This document shows positions 56,019 through 64,000 of a DNA stretch of 64,000 nucleotides, one piece after another. Location of the stretch: assembly GCA_902492015.1 (NCBI GenBank), contig CABUJR010000004.1, positions 62,001-126,000 of the forward strand, in the 5' to 3' direction. A program made the position numbers and the translations under genes. Every line of letters begins with the position of its first letter. Position 1 is the stretch's first letter. Source of the DNA: an uncultured Eubacteriales bacterium. Lineage in GTDB: Bacteria; Bacillota; Clostridia; TANB77; CAG-508. A model generated the notes under the pieces. The model was not told the origin of the DNA, did not search any database, and worked only from the letters and a program-made list of their open reading frames with translations.

Positions 56019-57095
56019 ATGAAAAAGAATATTTTCATAATTATAATAATGTTTATTATAATTATTTCTATTGTGGCAATTATTAATTTTAAAGAATTAG
56101 AAACTAAATCATTTAATAATGTTGACAAAAATAGAAGTCAAGAACAATTAATTTTATCTAGTAATAATGAAAAAAATGAAGCAGAAAATATATGGTGTGC
56201 AACATTTAAAATGGCTTGGGAAGAACTAACAGATTATTTTGGAAGAAAAATAGCTTTTGATAATAAGGAAAGCATACTATTAAATGAATTGAATGAAAAT
56301 AACTTTGGATTAAATTCAATTTCTGAAGAGGATTATTACATAAAAGTTGAAAAAAGCAGTTTTGATATAAATTTAAAAATAAATGAAGAATTAAAAAATA
56401 AATTTAATACAACAAGTGAAATTTTAAATAAAATGAATTTTACAAGTTCTAATGGAATTGTAATATATTCTTATTTGAATAAGAAATATACGTTTAAATA
56501 TCCATTTAAAAGAATTTCAACTTTGGAATTTTTGGATAAAGATGGCAATATTTTTGAGGTAGAAGGATTTATGCTAGGGTCGGATAGTAATGCTAAGATG
56601 ATAAAAAATATAAACAGTACATACTTTAAAGATTATAATAATTTTTCTGTGGAATTAAAAACAAAAGAAAATGAAGAAATAATATTAATTATGACAGAAA
56701 ATATAGAAGATGAATTTGAAAATATTTGGAGCGAATATCAAAATAATAAAAAGAATTATGAGAATAAATTTGTGAAAGGCGACGTTTTAGAAGTACCTTG
56801 TATAAATATAAATTATACTATAAATTATGATGAATTATGTGGCGAAACAATAAAAAATGGTAATGGGGAATATATAGAATATGCTTTACAGAATATAAGA
56901 TTTAGTTTAAATGAAGCAGGAGGTTTTTTAGAAAATGAAACATTGATAAAAACAGATGCAATGTCATCATCTTCTTCAAAAAATAAATTTTTTAGTTTTA
57001 ATAAACCCTTTATCTTATTTATAAAAGAACAAGAAAAAGATTTTCCATATTTTGCTTTAAAAGTATATGATGAAGCTTTTCTTATAAAAAAATAA
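56019..57095 (+). CDS. Secreted or anchored serpin-like protein
   Basis: The 358-residue product has an N-terminal membrane helix (MKKNIFIIIIMFIIIISIVA) acting as anchor or uncleaved signal. The C-terminal 90 residues resemble the end of a serpin: an FSLNEAGGFLE segment like the hinge strand, a Ser/Ala-rich stretch (TDAMSSSSSK) at the reactive-loop position, then FNKPFILFIKEQEKDFPYFA like the conserved PFLFLI strand. The N-terminal half (WCATFKMAWEELTDYF) is less like serpins. The call is inference from these blocks. It directly precedes a protease-like gene, which fits an inhibitor role. Confidence 0.5.
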   Translation: MKKNIFIIIIMFIIIISIVAIINFKELETKSFNNVDKNRSQEQLILSSNNEKNEAENIWCATFKMAWEELTDYFGRKIAFDNKESILLNELNENNFGLNSISEEDYYIKVEKSSFDINLKINEELKNKFNTTSEILNKMNFTSSNGIVIYSYLNKKYTFKYPFKRISTLEFLDKDGNIFEVEGFMLGSDSNAKMIKNINSTYFKDYNNFSVELKTKENEEIILIMTENIEDEFENIWSEYQNNKKNYENKFVKGDVLEVPCININYTINYDELCGETIKNGNGEYIEYALQNIRFSLNEAGGFLENETLIKTDAMSSSSSKNKFFSFNKPFILFIKEQEKDFPYFALKVYDEAFLIKK

Positions 57096-57111
57096 TAGAA
57101 GGTAGATTTTT

Positions 57112-58438
57112 GTGATGAAAAAAGTGAAAATATTAACAATAATAATACTGTCAATTTTAATTTTATCTGTTAATATTCAAGTATTTGCAGCGTTTGCAGC
57201 TTCCATTGGAACTATTAACAATAGAGGAACTACAGAAAATGATTATATTACAACTTCCAGTATTATTAATACATCTAAGAATTACTATTTAGGATTACGG
57301 ATATTCGCCAAGTAATAAAATAGAAGATCCAGCTTATTTAACTATGATATCTAATTTTATGTCGGAAGTTCAATTATATGCGACTCACGGAGCAACAGAT
57401 ATTATATTTTTTAAAGGGGAAGCATCTGCGATAAAAACAGGAAATTCAATCGATTTAAATAATGGGCATATTCAAATTGGAATTTTAGATACAGCTAAAA
57501 AATATTGGGCACCAAATACTAAATTGATTACATATATAGCTTGTAATACTGGAGGCACTAATGGATTTGCTGATAATAATTCGATTACTCATTATAGCGT
57601 TGCTATAGGTGGAGTAGATATTTGTGTTGGGTTTAAGAAAGAAATTTTTTATGATTCTGCTGAAGCGTGGTCAAGAAATTATAATATGTATTTAGCATCT
57701 GGATATGGAGTGTTGGATGCTGTTGATTATGCTAATAGTATTAGCTATAATAATAACAATGTTCATTCTACATATCTTGTATATAATGGAGATAAAACTA
57801 CACCTAATATGAAAATTGGAAAATATGCTAATTTTAATAGTATGATAGAAAGACAATCCATATCGGCAGATTATTTGCATAGAAGTTTAGAAAATAGAAA
57901 TATAATAGAAGAAAAAATAAAATTAAATAATACTATTTCAAATGATTATAGTGATATTTATAATGTTATTAAGAAGAAGAATAAAGAATTTAATATAGAT
58001 GAATATAATATTACTAGAGAAGTTACTGAAATTGAAGATGTAGCAACAAATAAAAGACAAAAAATCGAATATATAGATTTACAGAAAAAAATAGGAGATT
58101 ATTATACAACATCTGGATATGTTGCCAAAATTATTGATAATGAAATCGTTGCTATATATGAGAATAACTTAAGTAATCAAAAAAATTTTTTGAATATAGA
58201 AAAAGATTTTAAAGTAAATTATACTGAAGTAGAAAATATTGTTAATGAAAAAATTAGTGAGATAAAAGAAAAAAATAGCGAAGATGAGAAAATTGATTTG
58301 GATGAAGAATGTCCGTATAGACTATATTATGATATAGAAAATAACAAAAAATATATAGAATTAAATTATAAAAGTGAAATTTCAATTAATAATAAAAAAG
58401 TTTTAGCTAATAAATCTATATATATAGAAAAAGAATAG
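57112..58438 (+). CDS. Secreted caspase/CHAT-like protein requiring a +1 frameshift at CGG
   Basis: The first frame (57112-57297) encodes a signal peptide (MMKKVKILTIIILSILILSV, cleavage near VFAAFA) and 30 more residues ending YYLGL; an in-frame CGG at 57298 follows TTA and a stop comes 4 codons later. Skipping the C gives GGA-TAT-TCG and a frame to 58438. The joined product is 441 residues. Its central part has a THGATD segment and IACNTGGTNG, placed like the His and Cys of clan CD peptidases (CHAT/caspase type), followed by SVAIGGVDICVGF. The C-terminal 200 residues are charged and unassigned. Start GTG has the better Shine-Dalgarno spacing; the next codon, ATG, is possible. Peptidase activity is inference. 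Confidence 0.65.
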
Positions 58439-58507
58439 AATATACATTAATATATGAGGATAAAATTTAAAGAGAAAGCTTAAGTAAATTTCAAAAAAAT
58501 TAATATA

Positions 58508-58545
58508 AAAAAAGGTCAATATTTTAAAATATTGACCCTTTTTTT
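58508..58545. terminator. Bidirectional terminator, 24-bp perfect palindrome
   Basis: GGTCAATATTTT at 58514-58525 is followed without spacer by its exact reverse complement, flanked by an A run and a T run. It lies between convergent genes and can terminate on both strands. Confidence 0.8.
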
Positions 58546-58573
58546 GTATTATAGATATAAAATTTTTACTAAC

Positions 58574-59446
58574 TTAGTTGCTATTTAGATTATAAAAATC
58601 TTGGTCAACTAAAAGTTTAGCTCTTTTAGCTGTTTTTGCATTATCAGATTTTAAAGACTTTTCAATAAATTCTGGATGTTCGATTAAAAATTGTTTCATA
58701 GAAGCCATTTGATCTTTTTTAAATTCTCTTAAAATATTTAATTGCTTTTCATTAATTATATTTAAGTCTAAAGCTTTTAAAAATAAGTCATCATTTATTT
58801 TTATAAGAGAGTGAACTGCAACACCACAATCTGTTAAAACTTGAGTTCCTCCATCCATTCTATCTATTACAAAAAGTGCATGTTTTATTTTTGAGCCAAG
58901 GTTTTCTATTGCTGGAATCCAAGCTCTTGTGAAACTTGCAGATTGATTTAAAAGATCTGCTACATGCAAAAAGTTTTTGTTTTCTATTTTTTGAACAGGA
59001 GTATTTTCTGTAAAATCAAAATTACTTTCAATTGTTGATAAGTCTTTGTATATTGTAACATGTGGTTTGTTTAAAAGATATGCAATCATATTAGAGAAGA
59101 ACCAATCTCTTCTTTCTCCACCTGAAATATAGTCAATAGAGTTTATATCAATATTTTCTTTTATATATTCTAGCATTGTATTAATTGTTGTTTTATATAT
59201 TTCATTTGTATTATAATGATTTAATACTTTTGTAAAAATATGATTTGGTATATTTTCTTTAGATTCATTTTCAAGTTCATTATCTATAAAACTTAAAAGA
59301 TCTTTTGAATCAGCATCACTTCCATAGAAGAATTCAGCATTTACAAAATATGGTCCAATTTTTCCTGATGTATACCAAAAAGGTTCATTTTCTTTTGCAA
59401 TATTAAATGCATGTGTTTCAAATAATAGATTTGTTAAATCTTTCAT
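58574..59446 (-). CDS. Orotate phosphoribosyltransferase-like protein
   Basis: The 290-residue product has an OPRT-like start (FWYTSGKIGPYFVNAEFF, compare the TSGxxSPYY segment) and a phosphoribosyltransferase core with YISGGERRDWFFSNMIAYLL and HALFVIDRMDGGTQVL, the latter at the place of the PRPP-binding loop. It is longer than PyrE by about 80 residues at the C-terminus. Closeness to pyrC and pyrF supports a role in pyrimidine synthesis, but the altered motif leaves room for another function. The ATG at 59446 follows GGAGG. Confidence 0.65.
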   Translation of the reverse strand: MKDLTNLLFETHAFNIAKENEPFWYTSGKIGPYFVNAEFFYGSDADSKDLLSFIDNELENESKENIPNHIFTKVLNHYNTNEIYKTTINTMLEYIKENIDINSIDYISGGERRDWFFSNMIAYLLNKPHVTIYKDLSTIESNFDFTENTPVQKIENKNFLHVADLLNQSASFTRAWIPAIENLGSKIKHALFVIDRMDGGTQVLTDCGVAVHSLIKINDDLFLKALDLNIINEKQLNILREFKKDQMASMKQFLIEHPEFIEKSLKSDNAKTAKRAKLLVDQDFYNLNSN

Positions 59447-59570
59447 AATTACCTCCAAATATTTTATTAACTAATATAACATGTATAATGTTACTAATTA
59501 CATAAATTTTCTTATATATAATATAGTAAAATAAAGGAAAAGTCAATTAATAATACTAATTATGAAAAAG

Positions 59571-59604
59571 ACATTTGGCAGGTGAATTCTCACCCGCCAA
59601 ATGT
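59571..59604 (-). terminator. Terminator of the 72-residue cassette gene
   Basis: ACATTTGGCaGGTG pairs with CACCcGCCAAATGT (one mismatch) around AATTCT. Read on the minus strand it directly follows the stop codon and ends in TCTTTTT. Confidence 0.8.
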
Positions 59605-59605
59605 C

Positions 59606-59824
59606 CTATCCAATGAGTTCGATACGGCAGATCCGCCTGTCCTCATCGGGATCGATAATGATGTTGCCAAATAAGTACAGGTCATCAGGGATTTCGACAT
59701 CCTCTAACTTTTTGACCGGAACTTTTAGCACAGAAATCCGATGTTCATTATCGTATTCCGAGGTAGACCCCGGATTCAGATTTCTTAAGTGTGCCACATA
59801 TTCGCAACTAAAAATATAACTCAT
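59606..59824 (-). CDS. Small protein of unknown function, foreign composition
   Basis: The 72-residue product is mixed alpha/beta by eye (MSYIFSCEYVAHLRNLNPGS at the start), without a signal peptide or membrane span, and is not recognised. GGAGGG lies 7 bases before the ATG. Codons such as CCC, CGG (two in frame, 59738-59740 and 59633-59635 on this strand) and GAC set it apart from the neighbours. It has its own promoter and terminator between the pyrE-like gene and pyrC, so it is another single-gene cassette. Confidence 0.6.
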   Translation of the reverse strand: MSYIFSCEYVAHLRNLNPGSTSEYDNEHRISVLKVPVKKLEDVEIPDDLYLFGNIIIDPDEDRRICRIELIG

Positions 59825-59913
59825 ATTAGTTCCCTCCTTGTTGTTCTTCCTAATTAAGGGTCAAAGACCCGAGCTTCACTTATAATTATACCATATTTTA
59901 CATAAAATATCAA
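59825..59913 (-). promoter_or_regulatory. Promoter and leader hairpin of the 72-residue cassette gene
   Basis: On the minus strand TTGATA (59913-59908) and TATAAT (59890-59885) are exactly 17 bases apart. The leader contains GGGTC-TTT-GACCC (about 59871-59859), then the ribosome site. Confidence 0.7.
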
Positions 59914-60062
59914 ACTGATAAAACAGGTATTGGCACTTAATTTGGAGTATTAGAAAATATGAAGAAAAAGCTAGAGAAAAATAGAAAAAGCCTTATAATT
60001 TGTATTGAAAAATAACTTGATAAATGATAAAATGTTGAAAATTATTTAGGGAGGAAAGAATA

Positions 60063-61337
60063 ATGAACACATTATTAAAAAATGGAACTGTAATTGATTA
60101 TGCTAATAAGATTGAAAAAAAATTAGACATATTAATCGAAAATGATAAAATTGCTAAAATAGCTGAAAACATAGATGTATCAGCTGATAAAATTATTGAT
60201 TGTACAGGATTAATAATTATGCCTGGAATGATTGATATGCATTGCCACTTAAGAGAACCAGGTGGAGAACATAAAGAAACAATAGAAACAGGATCTAAAA
60301 GTGCTGTTGCTGGTGGATTTACAACTATTTGTCCTATGCCAAATACAAATCCAACACCTGATAGCGCTATTGTTTTGGAAAAAATTATATCAGAAGCAAA
60401 AAGAGTTAATTTGTGTAATGTATTACCATTTTCAAGTATAACAAAAGGAGAAAAAGGACAAGAATTAGTAGATTTTAAATCTCAATTAGAAGCAGGAGCT
60501 ATTGCATTTTCAGATGATGGAATGCCAGTAGAAAATGCTAGAATGATAAGAGAAGCTATGATAGAAGTAAATAAACTTGGAAGTTTTATATCAGAACATT
60601 GTGAAGAAAAATCAGTATCAGCAGGTGCAATAAATGCAGGAAAAATAGCAGAACAATTAGAAGTTCAAGGTGTTCTACCTGAAGCAGAAGAAATAATGGC
60701 AGCAAGAGATATTGTTATTGCAGAAACAAATAATCTACATACACATATTTGCCATATAAGTACAAAAACTTCTGTTGATATGATAAGAAGTGCTAAACAA
60801 AGAGGAGTAAAAGTAACATGTGAAACATGTCCACATTATTATTCTTTTACAGTAGAAGAAGTATTAGAATCAGGTGTTAATGCAAAAATGAATCCTCCTT
60901 TAAGAGAAGAAAAAGATAGACTTGCAATAATAGAAGGATTAAAAGATGGAACAATAGATGCAATAATAACAGATCATGCACCACATGCAGAAGAAGAAAA
61001 AGCAAGAGGACTTGCTACAGCTCCAAATGGTATAATAGGATTTGAAACAGCATTAGGTGCAACTATAACTAATTTAGTTGATAAAGGATTACTTTCATAT
61101 TTAGATATGGTAAGAGTTATGTCATATACACCAGCTAAATTATTAGGAATAGATAGAGGAGAAATTGCAGAAGGAAAAGTAGCTGATATAACAATATTTG
61201 ATCCAAATAGAGAATACGTATTTTTAAAAGAAAAAATAGTTTCAAAATCTAAAAATACACCTTGGATAGGAAAAAAATTAAAAGGACAAGTAAGATATAC
61301 AATAGTTTCTGGAAGAACAGTATATGAAAGAGTTTAA
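60063..61337 (+). CDS. pyrC: Dihydroorotase
   Basis: PyrC closes carbamoyl-aspartate to dihydroorotate in pyrimidine synthesis. The 424-residue, class I enzyme shows the metal motif GMIDMHCHLREPGGEHKE, the substrate segment TTICPMPNTNPTPDS, HICHISTK, and the catalytic Asp region AIITDHAPHAEEEK. GGGAGGAAAGAATA precedes the ATG. It lies 24 bases before pyrF. The other early pyr genes are outside the window. Confidence 0.93.
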   Translation: MNTLLKNGTVIDYANKIEKKLDILIENDKIAKIAENIDVSADKIIDCTGLIIMPGMIDMHCHLREPGGEHKETIETGSKSAVAGGFTTICPMPNTNPTPDSAIVLEKIISEAKRVNLCNVLPFSSITKGEKGQELVDFKSQLEAGAIAFSDDGMPVENARMIREAMIEVNKLGSFISEHCEEKSVSAGAINAGKIAEQLEVQGVLPEAEEIMAARDIVIAETNNLHTHICHISTKTSVDMIRSAKQRGVKVTCETCPHYYSFTVEEVLESGVNAKMNPPLREEKDRLAIIEGLKDGTIDAIITDHAPHAEEEKARGLATAPNGIIGFETALGATITNLVDKGLLSYLDMVRVMSYTPAKLLGIDRGEIAEGKVADITIFDPNREYVFLKEKIVSKSKNTPWIGKKLKGQVRYTIVSGRTVYERV

Positions 61338-61361
61338 AATCTATATGAGAGGTAATTAAAA

Positions 61362-62285
61362 ATGAAAAATGCGATTGATATTTTAATAGATAAAATAAAA
61401 GAGAAAAATAATCCAACAGTAATGGGTTTAGATCCAAGATATGAAATGTTACCAGAATGTATAAAATCAAAATATGGTAAAGATGTAAAAAGTGTTTGTG
61501 AGGGTATTTTAGAATATAATAAGGCATTAATAGATGCCATATATGATATAATTCCAGCAGTAAAACCACAAATAGCTTTTTATGAAATGTTTGGAATAGA
61601 AGGAATAAAATGTTTTAAGGAAACATGTAAATATGCAAAAGAAAAAGGATTAATAGTTATTGCAGATATAAAAAGAGGAGATATTGGAACAACAGCAGCA
61701 GGATATTCAAATGCGTATTTAGGAAGAACTCTAGTTGGAGATAAAGAAGAAAGTTTTTATGATATAGATTGGGTAACAGTAAATCCATATTTAGGAATTG
61801 ATGGAGTAAAACCTTTTATAGAAGATTGTAAAAAATATAATAAGGGAATATTTGTGCTTGTAAAAACATCTAATAAATCTTCAGGTGAACTTCAAGATTT
61901 AAAATTAGAAGATGGAAAAACAATATATGAGAAAGTAGCAGAGCTTGTAAATTCTTGGGGAGAAGAACTAATTGGAGAATATGGTTATAGTTCTGTTTCA
62001 AGTGTTGTAGGGGCTACTTATCCAAAACAAATACAAGAATTAAGAGAAATTATGCCACATAGCTACTTTTTAATTCCAGGATATGGTGCACAAGGTGGAA
62101 AAGCAGAAGATATAGCTTTAGGATTTAAAAATGGAATTGGTGGAATAGTAAATGCATCAAGAAGTTTGATGTGTGCTTATAAATCAGATAGATGGAAAGA
62201 TGTATATAAAGATGAAGAATATGCACAAGCTACAAGAGCAGAAGCAATAAGAATGAGAGATGAATTAAATTCAGCAATAAATTAA
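61362..62285 (+). CDS. pyrF: Orotidine 5'-phosphate decarboxylase
   Basis: PyrF makes UMP from OMP. The 307-residue product is of the longer type 2 family: it shows VMGLDPRYEMLPECI, the catalytic lysine/aspartate array in IVIADIKRGDIGTTAAGYSN, VNPYLGIDGVKPFIE and FLIPGYGAQGGKAEDI. GAGAGGTAATTAAAA precedes the ATG. It is in an operon with pyrC. Confidence 0.93.
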   Translation: MKNAIDILIDKIKEKNNPTVMGLDPRYEMLPECIKSKYGKDVKSVCEGILEYNKALIDAIYDIIPAVKPQIAFYEMFGIEGIKCFKETCKYAKEKGLIVIADIKRGDIGTTAAGYSNAYLGRTLVGDKEESFYDIDWVTVNPYLGIDGVKPFIEDCKKYNKGIFVLVKTSNKSSGELQDLKLEDGKTIYEKVAELVNSWGEELIGEYGYSSVSSVVGATYPKQIQELREIMPHSYFLIPGYGAQGGKAEDIALGFKNGIGGIVNASRSLMCAYKSDRWKDVYKDEEYAQATRAEAIRMRDELNSAIN

Positions 62286-62315
62286 TTCTAAGCATCGTTT
62301 TTAAAGGAGAATGAA

Positions 62316-64000
62316 ATGATTTATAATATGTATGATACAAAAGATGCAGAAGAATTAAATAATCTTAGAAAAACTCCTGGAATAAAACTAATAAGAAAAT
62401 ATTTACCAAATATAGATGCAAATATTCAAGGATATGTAGTAAACACATTAGAAGAATGGCAACAAATTAAAGATAGGTTTCCAAATACAGTAACTTGTAG
62501 AACAGATTCAAGATTAGATTTAGAAAATATAAATCAACATGGAGCCACAAGACCAAAAGATGATATAGATAATTATATTAAAGAAGTAAGAGAAAAATTT
62601 AGAAATCCATATTTTATTTGTCTTGAATTAGAGCCAGGAACGAATGAAAGAATATATACACAAGGTGGGTTTGTATTAGATGTTAAAGTTGGAGAAGATA
62701 TAAAAATTGGTTATTGTGGACCAGGTTTTGATTGCGGAGAACTTACAAAAGGAATATCTGAACATGAAAGTTGGGTTATTCCTTGGACTGCAAGAGATAT
62801 TACGAGTTCAGATGCAATAGATAAATTTAGAGTAAATAAAATATCTGATAAAGATTATAGAAAATCTGTTGTAAAAAGGATGGCATTCTTAATAAGAGAG
62901 TATCCTTATAGAAAAAAAGAAATATGTGATGAATTTTTTGCGAATAAAGCTCATTTTTCAGGAGTTGATCCAGCACTTTTTGAAAAACTTCAAAAAGAAG
63001 TGCTAATTCCAATATTAAGAAGCAAAAAAAGTTTAATAGAAGATAATTTAAATCATTTTGGTGTAGAAATTAATGTAGTTAAAGATAATAGATTAGTTCC
63101 TTTTGAAATAGAAATGCCTACAATTTTTAAATACAAAGAACCTGAGAAAGTTGTAGGAAATAAAACAAAATCTAGGCAGTTTTCAGAAATGGAAATGCAA
63201 AGAAGAAATTTATCAAAATATGGAAAAGCTAAAGGAATACTTTTATTACAAAAATATTTACCAAAATTATATCCATTTGATAAAATATCTGTTGTAAAAG
63301 ATAGAGAAGAATGGGAGAAAATTAAAGATCAATACCCAGATAGAGTAACAACAAGAACAGATACTTTAATTGGGGATACAAGAAATGTTAGAATAGATGG
63401 CTCTGGTGGAAAAAAAGAATTAATACCAGGAATGATAGATGAAATAAAAAGCCAAAATCCAGACGGAGTATTATTAGTTTTAGATAAAAAAACAGAAACA
63501 ATGCCAAGATATGAAAATGATGGTGGATTTAATGTACAATTTAATGATAATGATTCAGTTATAATAGAGTTAACTGGTAAAGGGTTTGATGGAAGAGAAA
63601 TAACTAGAGAAAAAGCTGTTCATGAAAGATATGTGATTCCATGGAATTTAGTATTGTTTATGAGAAATAAATCAGATTTAATGAAAAATAAAGAAGTTGA
63701 TAAGTATGTTGTTAGTGATGAAGAATATGTGAAATCAAGAGAAGAAAGAATAGAATTTTTAAAAGAAGTAGATGAAGATGAAGAAAAAATAGAAAGTGCT
63801 ATTCCAAAACATTATAAAACAGTAGATAGTGATATAATAAAAAGTATTCTTGATGATATAGTTCTTGAAGTATATAAAAATCAAACAAATTTTTATAAAG
63901 ATGGATTAAGAAATTTTAATATTCAAGGAAATATTGTAAGAGGAGAATTGGAGCCATGGGAAATTTTTAGACCTGAGAGATTAATTGCGAGTAATGCAAA
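62316..64000 (+). CDS. Partial gene: unknown protein with internal duplication
   Basis: The open frame starts at an ATG 6 bases after AAAGGAG and runs off the window after 561 codons. It contains two copies of a unit of about 285 residues. Copy one has KLIRKYLPNIDANIQ, EEWQQIKDRFPNTVTCRTD and GFDCGELTKGISEHESWVIPW; copy two has LLLQKYLPKLYPFDK, EEWEKIKDQYPDRVTTRTD and GFDGREITREKAVHERYVIPW. No signal peptide or membrane span is seen. I do not recognise the family; the RTD and HE-x-x-VIPW blocks are candidates for functional sites. It follows pyrF by 30 bases and may be co-transcribed. Confidence 0.7.
   Translation, partial: MIYNMYDTKDAEELNNLRKTPGIKLIRKYLPNIDANIQGYVVNTLEEWQQIKDRFPNTVTCRTDSRLDLENINQHGATRPKDDIDNYIKEVREKFRNPYFICLELEPGTNERIYTQGGFVLDVKVGEDIKIGYCGPGFDCGELTKGISEHESWVIPWTARDITSSDAIDKFRVNKISDKDYRKSVVKRMAFLIREYPYRKKEICDEFFANKAHFSGVDPALFEKLQKEVLIPILRSKKSLIEDNLNHFGVEINVVKDNRLVPFEIEMPTIFKYKEPEKVVGNKTKSRQFSEMEMQRRNLSKYGKAKGILLLQKYLPKLYPFDKISVVKDREEWEKIKDQYPDRVTTRTDTLIGDTRNVRIDGSGGKKELIPGMIDEIKSQNPDGVLLVLDKKTETMPRYENDGGFNVQFNDNDSVIIELTGKGFDGREITREKAVHERYVIPWNLVLFMRNKSDLMKNKEVDKYVVSDEEYVKSREERIEFLKEVDEDEEKIESAIPKHYKTVDSDIIKSILDDIVLEVYKNQTNFYKDGLRNFNIQGNIVRGELEPWEIFRPERLIASNA

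Noticed and set aside
7790..57300. Four separate pseudogenes or random sequencing indels
   Set aside because: All four changes are the same kind (a C before a GGN glycine codon), occur in non-homopolymer contexts, hit essential or conserved genes, and coincide with a codon absent from the other AT-rich genes. An artefact is still possible and is listed as the main test.

Overview
The window is a very AT-rich chromosomal segment from an endospore-forming member of the Clostridia (Bacillota), probably an uncultivated gut lineage. The phylum call rests on the spoIIAA-spoIIAB-sigF operon, sigK, spoIID, spoIIQ, HrcA/CIRCE control of a grpE-dnaK-dnaJ operon, a T-box leader, CdaA, WhiA, RqcP and a Clostridia-type 6S RNA. 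Species was not determined. No rRNA, tRNA or CRISPR array was recognised.

Layout. 1-3640: an Xre-type regulator, an ECF sigma/anti-sigma pair, and a secreted-protein cassette inside an 11-bp inverted repeat. 3650-4357: a Spo0A-like regulator with a degenerate receiver. 4782-12336: an integrative element (JAB protein, excisionase-like protein, tyrosine integrase) followed by a three-gene operon around an 1104-residue HExxH protein. 13051-16689: CDF transporter and ArsR-controlled P-type metal ATPase operon. 16765-20876: T-box/lysA, ABC exporter, RdgB. 20964-25063: small cassette, LexA-like boxes and recN, sigK, ComEC-type hydrolase. 25238-30743: radical SAM activase, 6S RNA, cassette, prmC, whiA, hemW. 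31039-36252: heat-shock operon. 36394-40816: patatin, RecD2, inositol-phosphatase family. 41088-44558: sporulation block. 44697-51205: cdaA, HAD, second sigma/partner pair, truA, phosphoesterase, rqcP. 51403-55346: small membrane cassette and dnaE. 55451-58438: secreted operon with a pseudopilin-like protein, a serpin-like protein and a caspase/CHAT-like protein. 58574-64000: pyrE-like, cassette, pyrC, pyrF and a partial duplicated protein.

Main observation. Four genes (integrase, sigF, dnaE, and the secreted caspase/CHAT-like gene) are each broken by a +1 frameshift, and all four breaks are identical in kind: an in-frame CGG codon at which skipping the C restores the frame and places a GGN glycine codon where the family has glycine. 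By manual reading, no other AT-rich vertically inherited-looking gene here contains an in-frame CGG; the few other in-frame CGG codons lie in six monocistronic cassettes with their own promoters, most of them visibly richer in GC. This suggests programmed +1 frameshifting at a starved or unassigned CGG codon (or quadruplet decoding of CGGN as Gly), acting on DNA replication, forespore transcription, element mobility and a secreted enzyme. The tRNA set and the protein products cannot be seen from this window.
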